From JBFKMV01 sp041629655 (GTDB lineage Bacteria; Acidobacteriota; Polarisedimenticolia; Polarisedimenticolales; Polarisedimenticolaceae): DNA of 19,480 nucleotides. The position numbers and the translations under genes are program-made. The stretch covers positions 1 through 19,480 of the forward strand of contig JBFKMV010000088.1 in assembly GCA_041629655.1 (NCBI GenBank), in the 5' to 3' direction. This document shows positions 16,110-19,480 of the stretch, piece after piece. The notes under the pieces were generated by a model. It was not told the origin of the DNA and did not search any database. It saw nothing but the letters and a program-made list of their open reading frames with translations. Numbering within the stretch: the stretch's first letter is position 1; every line of letters begins with the position of its first letter.

Positions 16110-17035
16110 GCGCCACCTGCGCCGTCGCCCAGCAGACCGTCCACGAATGCGTCGCGCTCGAACGGCAGCAGGTCGTCGACGGCCTCGCCCACCCCGACGT
16201 AGCGGATCGGCACGCCGAGCTCGCGCTGGATGCTCAGCGCCACGCCACCCTTGGCCGTTCCGTCGAGCTTGGTCAGCACGACCCCGGTCAGCGCCGCCGC
16301 ACGCGTGAACTCCTTGGCCTGGGCGAGCCCGTTCTGGCCCGTCGTCGCGTCGACCACCAGCAGCACCTCGTGCGGCGCGCCGGCGATCTCGCGTTCGGCG
16401 ACCCGGGCCAGCTTGCCCAGCTCGGCCATCAGGTTGGTCTTGGTGTGCAGCCGTCCGGCGGTGTCCACGAACACGGCGTCGGTCCCGCGGGCCCGCGCGG
16501 CCTGCAAGGCGTCGAACACCACGGACGCGGGGTCGGCGCCCTCGTCACGCTTGACCAGCTGCACGTCGGCCCGCTCGGCCCAGCGTTCGAGCTGGTCGAT
16601 CGCGGCGGCGCGGAACGTGTCCGCGGCCACGACCAGCACCTTGCGGCCCGACCGCCGCTCGCGATCCGCCAGCTTGCCCACGGTCGTAGTCTTGCCTCCG
16701 CCGTTGACGCCGACCACGAAGGTCACCCGCGGCGCGCCCGTTCGCGCAGCCTCGCCGGCGGACGTCTCGGGCAAGGCCTCGCGCAGCGACTGACGCACCG
16801 CGTCCCGCAGCGCCGTGCCGTCGAAGGCCTGGCGGCGCGCCCGCTCGCGCAGCCCGTCCACGATCTCCATCGTCAATGCCGGACCGACGTCCGCGGCCAG
16901 CAGGCTCGCTTCCAGGTCTTCCAGGGTGGTCTCGTCCACCTCGTGCTTGCCCAGCACCGACGACAACGTCGCGGCCAGGTTTTCCCGGGTGCGGCTCAGC
17001 CCGCGGACGAGCTTCTTCAGCGACGCGAGGGCCAT
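16106..17035 (-). CDS. ftsY: Signal recognition particle receptor FtsY
   Basis: FtsY is the membrane-associated GTPase that pairs with Ffh to release nascent chains to the Sec/YidC machinery. It has 309 residues, an NG-domain-only form without the long acidic A domain of E. coli FtsY. The N domain starts LKKLVRGLSRTRENL. G-domain motifs are GVNGGGKTTTVGKL (about 108-121), ADTFRAAAIDQLERW, VFVDTAGRLHTKTNLM, VVDATTGQNGL, LTKLDGTAKGG and YVGVGEAVDDLLPF. The basic amphipathic N-terminus could touch the membrane. The ATG at 17035 lies 1 nt after the stop of the TPR lipoprotein gene, and its stop overlaps ribD. Confidence 0.96.
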   Translation of the reverse strand: MALASLKKLVRGLSRTRENLAATLSSVLGKHEVDETTLEDLEASLLAADVGPALTMEIVDGLRERARRQAFDGTALRDAVRQSLREALPETSAGEAARTGAPRVTFVVGVNGGGKTTTVGKLADRERRSGRKVLVVAADTFRAAAIDQLERWAERADVQLVKRDEGADPASVVFDALQAARARGTDAVFVDTAGRLHTKTNLMAELGKLARVAEREIAGAPHEVLLVVDATTGQNGLAQAKEFTRAAALTGVVLTKLDGTAKGGVALSIQRELGVPIRYVGVGEAVDDLLPFERDAFVDGLLGDGAGGA

Positions 17036-17036
17036 C

Positions 17037-17807
17037 TCACTCCATCATCTTGAGCAGCTCGTCGGCGCGAACCGCGGTCCTGCTTCCCGGAGCCAGCTCG
17101 AGCACGCGGTTGAGGTGCTGCCGGGCCTTCTCGGGCTGCCCGAGCCGCAGGTAGGCGAAGCCCAGCCGGTAGTGGAACTCTCCCGAGGTGCGATAGGCCG
17201 GTGCCGCCACCTCGTACTCGCGGGCCGCCTCGTCCAGCTTCCCGGAGCGATCCAGGACCGACGCCAGCTCGTAGTGCGCCTGGTAGTACTTGGGGTTGAT
17301 CTCGACGGCCTGCCGGAAGTGGTCGATCGTCTCCGGCGTGCGGCCCTGCGAGGCGTAGAGCAGGCCGAGATTGAGGTGGACCTTCTCGGGCGTCGGGTAG
17401 GCCGGGTCCTCCAGCGCCTTCCGGTACTCTCGCTCGGCGTCCTCCTTGCGCCCGAGCTTGTCGTACAGCGCGCCCAGGTTGTTGTGGGCGTCGGTCAGGT
17501 ACGGATCGAGCTCGATGGCCCGACGGAGCGCGGGCTCGGACTTCTCGTAACGCCCGGCGAGGAACGCGACCTGTCCGTAGAAGTTGTGCAGGCCGGCGTT
17601 GCCCGGCTCCTCGGCGATCGCCTGCTCCAGCGTCTCCAGCGCCTCGCCCAGCCGGCCGCCCTTGACGTAGGCTTCCGCCAGGCGGACCTTGCCGCCGACG
17701 TCGAGCTGCGGTGCTTGCCGGGTCGCCTGCCCGCCGCCGCAGGCCAGCGTCGCGGCCAGGAAACCCAACAGACCCAACACGAGCACGGACTTGCTTGATC
17801 GGCTCAT
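17037..17807 (-). CDS. TPR lipoprotein, PilF/PilW/Tgl-like in architecture
   Basis: 256 residues, with ATG at 17807 and GGAGG 6 nt upstream. A basic, hydrophobic signal (SSKSVLVLGLLGFLAATLAC) ends in a lipobox-like TLA-C with Cys23, so it is probably lipid-anchored. The -3 residue is Thr, not the usual Leu. The rest is about six tetratricopeptide units (ALETLEQAIAEEPGN, SEPALRRAIELDPYL, EREYRKALEDPAY, TIDHFRQAVEINPKY, and so on). Size, anchor and TPR content match outer-membrane pilotins of the PilF/PilW/Tgl type, which place the type IV pilus secretin. No pilus gene is in the window, so this is only a suggestion. It sits directly before ftsY with a 1-nt gap. Confidence 0.8.
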   Translation of the reverse strand: MSRSSKSVLVLGLLGFLAATLACGGGQATRQAPQLDVGGKVRLAEAYVKGGRLGEALETLEQAIAEEPGNAGLHNFYGQVAFLAGRYEKSEPALRRAIELDPYLTDAHNNLGALYDKLGRKEDAEREYRKALEDPAYPTPEKVHLNLGLLYASQGRTPETIDHFRQAVEINPKYYQAHYELASVLDRSGKLDEAAREYEVAAPAYRTSGEFHYRLGFAYLRLGQPEKARQHLNRVLELAPGSRTAVRADELLKMME

Positions 17808-17869
17808 TCGTTGCCTCCACGACGAGCGTGTGCGCCGCCCGGACCCGTCCTCCAGCGTAACAGATCCGC

Positions 17870-18661
17870 TCAGCCGCGTCCGAGCCAGCGCGACAGCAGC
17901 GAGCGTCGACGCGGGGCCGGCTCCGGCGCGTCCGCCGGAAGCTCGGGGTCACGTCCCTCGAGCAGCGCCCGCGGCACGTCGGTGACCATCGCCCGCGCCG
18001 TGGGCTCGCCGACGATCGCCGCCGCCGCCGCGACCGCCCGGCTGAGCACCGGCGGCCGACCGCGGACGTTGTGCGCGTCGCTCGCGATCACGTGGACCAG
18101 CCGCTTGCGCAGCAGCTCCTCGGAAAACTCCGCCGCCTCCTGGCCGAACGTTCCGACGATGCTGCCGGTGGTGATCTGTCCGTACGCGCCCAGCCGCACC
18201 ACGCTCGCATAGCGGCTCGCGTCGTCCTGGAAGTAACGGATCCGCTCGGGATGCGCGAACACGACCTGGATCCCGGCCAGCTTGAGCTGGAACACCACGT
18301 TCTCGATGTCCAGCGGGTACTGGCTCAGCGACAGCTCGAGCAGCAGGGTCTTGCCGTTGTCGCCGAGCGTCAGCGCGCGGCCGTCCCGGATCCGCTCGGG
18401 AAGGTCGGGGCACAGGTGGACCTCGGCGCCCGGCACGACCTCGACGGCCACACCCGCCTCCCGCAGCACGCGGTTCAGGCGCTGCACGTCCTCGACGACC
18501 CGCGGACGCTCGTTGATGTAGAACCCGTCGCGGCAGTGCGGCGTGGCGACGATGCGCGTCACGCCATCGGCGGCCGCGACGCGCGCGAACTCGATCGCCT
18601 CCTCGTCGTCCTTCACGCCGTCGTCGATACCGGGCAGGATGTGGGTATGGATATCGATCAT
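17870..18661 (-). CDS. PHP-type tyrosine-protein phosphatase (CpsB/YwqE/CapC family)
   Basis: This is a metal-dependent phosphatase of 263 residues in the PHP fold. It dephosphorylates bacterial tyrosine kinases that control capsule or exopolysaccharide export. Metal-binding motifs are IDIHTHILPGIDDG (His5, His7), ATPH (His42), VVPGAEVHL, FAHPERI and ASDAHN, all intact and in family order. The last residues (PRRRSLLSRWLGRG) form a basic, Trp-containing amphipathic tail after a Pro/Glu-rich linker; it might attach the enzyme to the membrane. The ATG at 18661 overlaps the gpsA stop by 4 nt (ATGA). No tyrosine kinase or polysaccharide gene is in the window, so its target is unknown. Confidence 0.88.
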   Translation of the reverse strand: MIDIHTHILPGIDDGVKDDEEAIEFARVAAADGVTRIVATPHCRDGFYINERPRVVEDVQRLNRVLREAGVAVEVVPGAEVHLCPDLPERIRDGRALTLGDNGKTLLLELSLSQYPLDIENVVFQLKLAGIQVVFAHPERIRYFQDDASRYASVVRLGAYGQITTGSIVGTFGQEAAEFSEELLRKRLVHVIASDAHNVRGRPPVLSRAVAAAAAIVGEPTARAMVTDVPRALLEGRDPELPADAPEPAPRRRSLLSRWLGRG

Positions 18662-19480
18662 TCCCCATCGTCCTCGGCGGTGAGCGGCCGGCTCATCAGA
18701 CGCAGCGCGGCGTCCTGGGGAGAGCTGTCCTCGTAGAGGATCCGGTGGACCTCTTCCACGATCGGGAGCTCCACGCCGTTGCGCCGCGCCAGCTCGAGCG
18801 CCGAGCGCGTCGTCCCGACGCCCTCGACCACCGCGCGGCTGGAGGCCAGCACGTCCGCCAGCCGCTGGCCGCCGGCGAGCCGCTCGCCGAGCCCGCGGTT
18901 GCGCGAGAGGGTTCCGGTGCAGGTCAGCACCAGGTCGCCCAGCCCGGCCAGGCCGCTGAACGTCGAGGCGCGCCCCCCGAGCGCGAGGCCCAGCCGCGTC
19001 ATCTCGGCCAGGCCCCGGGTGATCAGCGCAGCGAGACCGTTGTGGCCCATCTCGAGGCCCTGCACGACCCCCGCAGCGATCGCGATCACGTTCTTCAACG
19101 CGCCCGCGAGCTGGACTCCCACCGGGTCGGCGTTGGTGTACAGCCGCAGCTCCCGCGACGACAGGTTCGCCTGGACGCGCGAAGCCAGCGCGGCATCCGC
19201 GGCGGCGACGACGACCGCGGTCGGACGGCCGCGGGCCACGTCACGGGCGAAGGAGGGCCCGGACAGCACCGCCGCGGGGCGCGACGCGCCGAGCGTCTCC
19301 GCGACCACCTGGAGCGGCAGCGCCAGGGTCCGCTCCTCGATGCCCTTCGCCGCCACGACGACCGGCACCTCCTCCGGCAACCGGTCGGCCAGCTGCTCGT
19401 AGACGCTCCGCGCGTGCTGCGACGGAACCACCGCCAGCACGAGGCCGGCGTCGCCGAGCGCCGTCTCGAGATCCGTCGTC
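18658..19480 (-). CDS. gpsA: NAD(P)H-dependent glycerol-3-phosphate dehydrogenase (5' part missing)
   Basis: GpsA reduces dihydroxyacetone phosphate to sn-glycerol 3-phosphate for phospholipid synthesis. The frame is open to the right edge, and the N-terminal GxGxxG nucleotide-binding motif lies outside the window. Visible are DLETALGDAGLVLAVVPSQ, VVAAKGIEERT, LSGPSFARDVARGRPTAVVV, the catalytic lysine in AGALKNVIAIAAGV, HNGLAALITRGLAEMTRL, FSGLAGLGDLVLTCTG, SRNRGLGERL and VEGVGTT. The C-terminal helical domain is complete and ends with TGA at 18658. An internal GTG at 19440 is not the start, because recognisable family sequence continues upstream of it. It overlaps the downstream phosphatase by 4 nt. 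Confidence 0.95.
   Translation of the reverse strand, partial: TTDLETALGDAGLVLAVVPSQHARSVYEQLADRLPEEVPVVVAAKGIEERTLALPLQVVAETLGASRPAAVLSGPSFARDVARGRPTAVVVAAADAALASRVQANLSSRELRLYTNADPVGVQLAGALKNVIAIAAGVVQGLEMGHNGLAALITRGLAEMTRLGLALGGRASTFSGLAGLGDLVLTCTGTLSRNRGLGERLAGGQRLADVLASSRAVVEGVGTTRSALELARRNGVELPIVEEVHRILYEDSSPQDAALRLMSRPLTAEDDGE

Overview
The window is a high-GC (roughly 70 percent by eye) stretch of a bacterial chromosome. It holds 17 protein genes, two of them cut by the window edges, and no RNA gene or mobile element that I can support. GTG and TTG starts are common. The left edge carries a secreted cysteine-rich MopE-type repeat protein, and housekeeping genes are mixed with TPR proteins. 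This suits a large-genome Gram-negative lineage such as Acidobacteriota or Myxococcota, but the sequence alone does not fix the phylum.

Layout. At 1-1333 (minus) is the 5' part of the secreted repeat protein. It is divergent from a class A penicillin-binding protein (1923-4499, plus), with a 589-bp intergenic region between them. The PBP gene ends 4 bp from the end of an octanoyltransferase/lipoate-ligase-family gene (4504-5367, minus). From there to the right edge every gene is on the minus strand. Reading with transcription, from high to low coordinates, the order is gpsA (partial), PHP tyrosine phosphatase, TPR lipoprotein, ftsY, ribD, ribE, ribBA, then a near-consensus promoter, ffh, rpsP, khpA, rimM, trmD, rplS, an 848-residue TPR protein, a degenerate NtrC-type regulator, and the lipM-like gene.

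How the genes work together. FtsY and Ffh are the receptor and GTPase of the signal recognition particle pathway, and here they flank a riboflavin block (ribD-ribE-ribBA, without ribH). The block is joined to ftsY by 1-nt gaps and 4-nt overlaps, so translational coupling is likely. rpsP-khpA-rimM-trmD-rplS is the classical ribosome/tRNA-maturation operon. gpsA (phospholipid precursor) overlaps the phosphatase, whose family controls exopolysaccharide kinases.

Most notable item. The regulator at 5357-6751 keeps the receiver/AAA+/Fis layout of NtrC. It has Glu in place of the phosphorylated Asp, has lost the GAFTGA sigma-54 contact loop, and has a changed Walker B. It is preceded by a pair of dyad repeats that flank a -10-like box. 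I read it as an unusual, possibly phosphorylation- and sigma-54-independent regulator. The rest of the window is mostly ordinary housekeeping, and I found no clear new defence, mobile or secondary-metabolite system.
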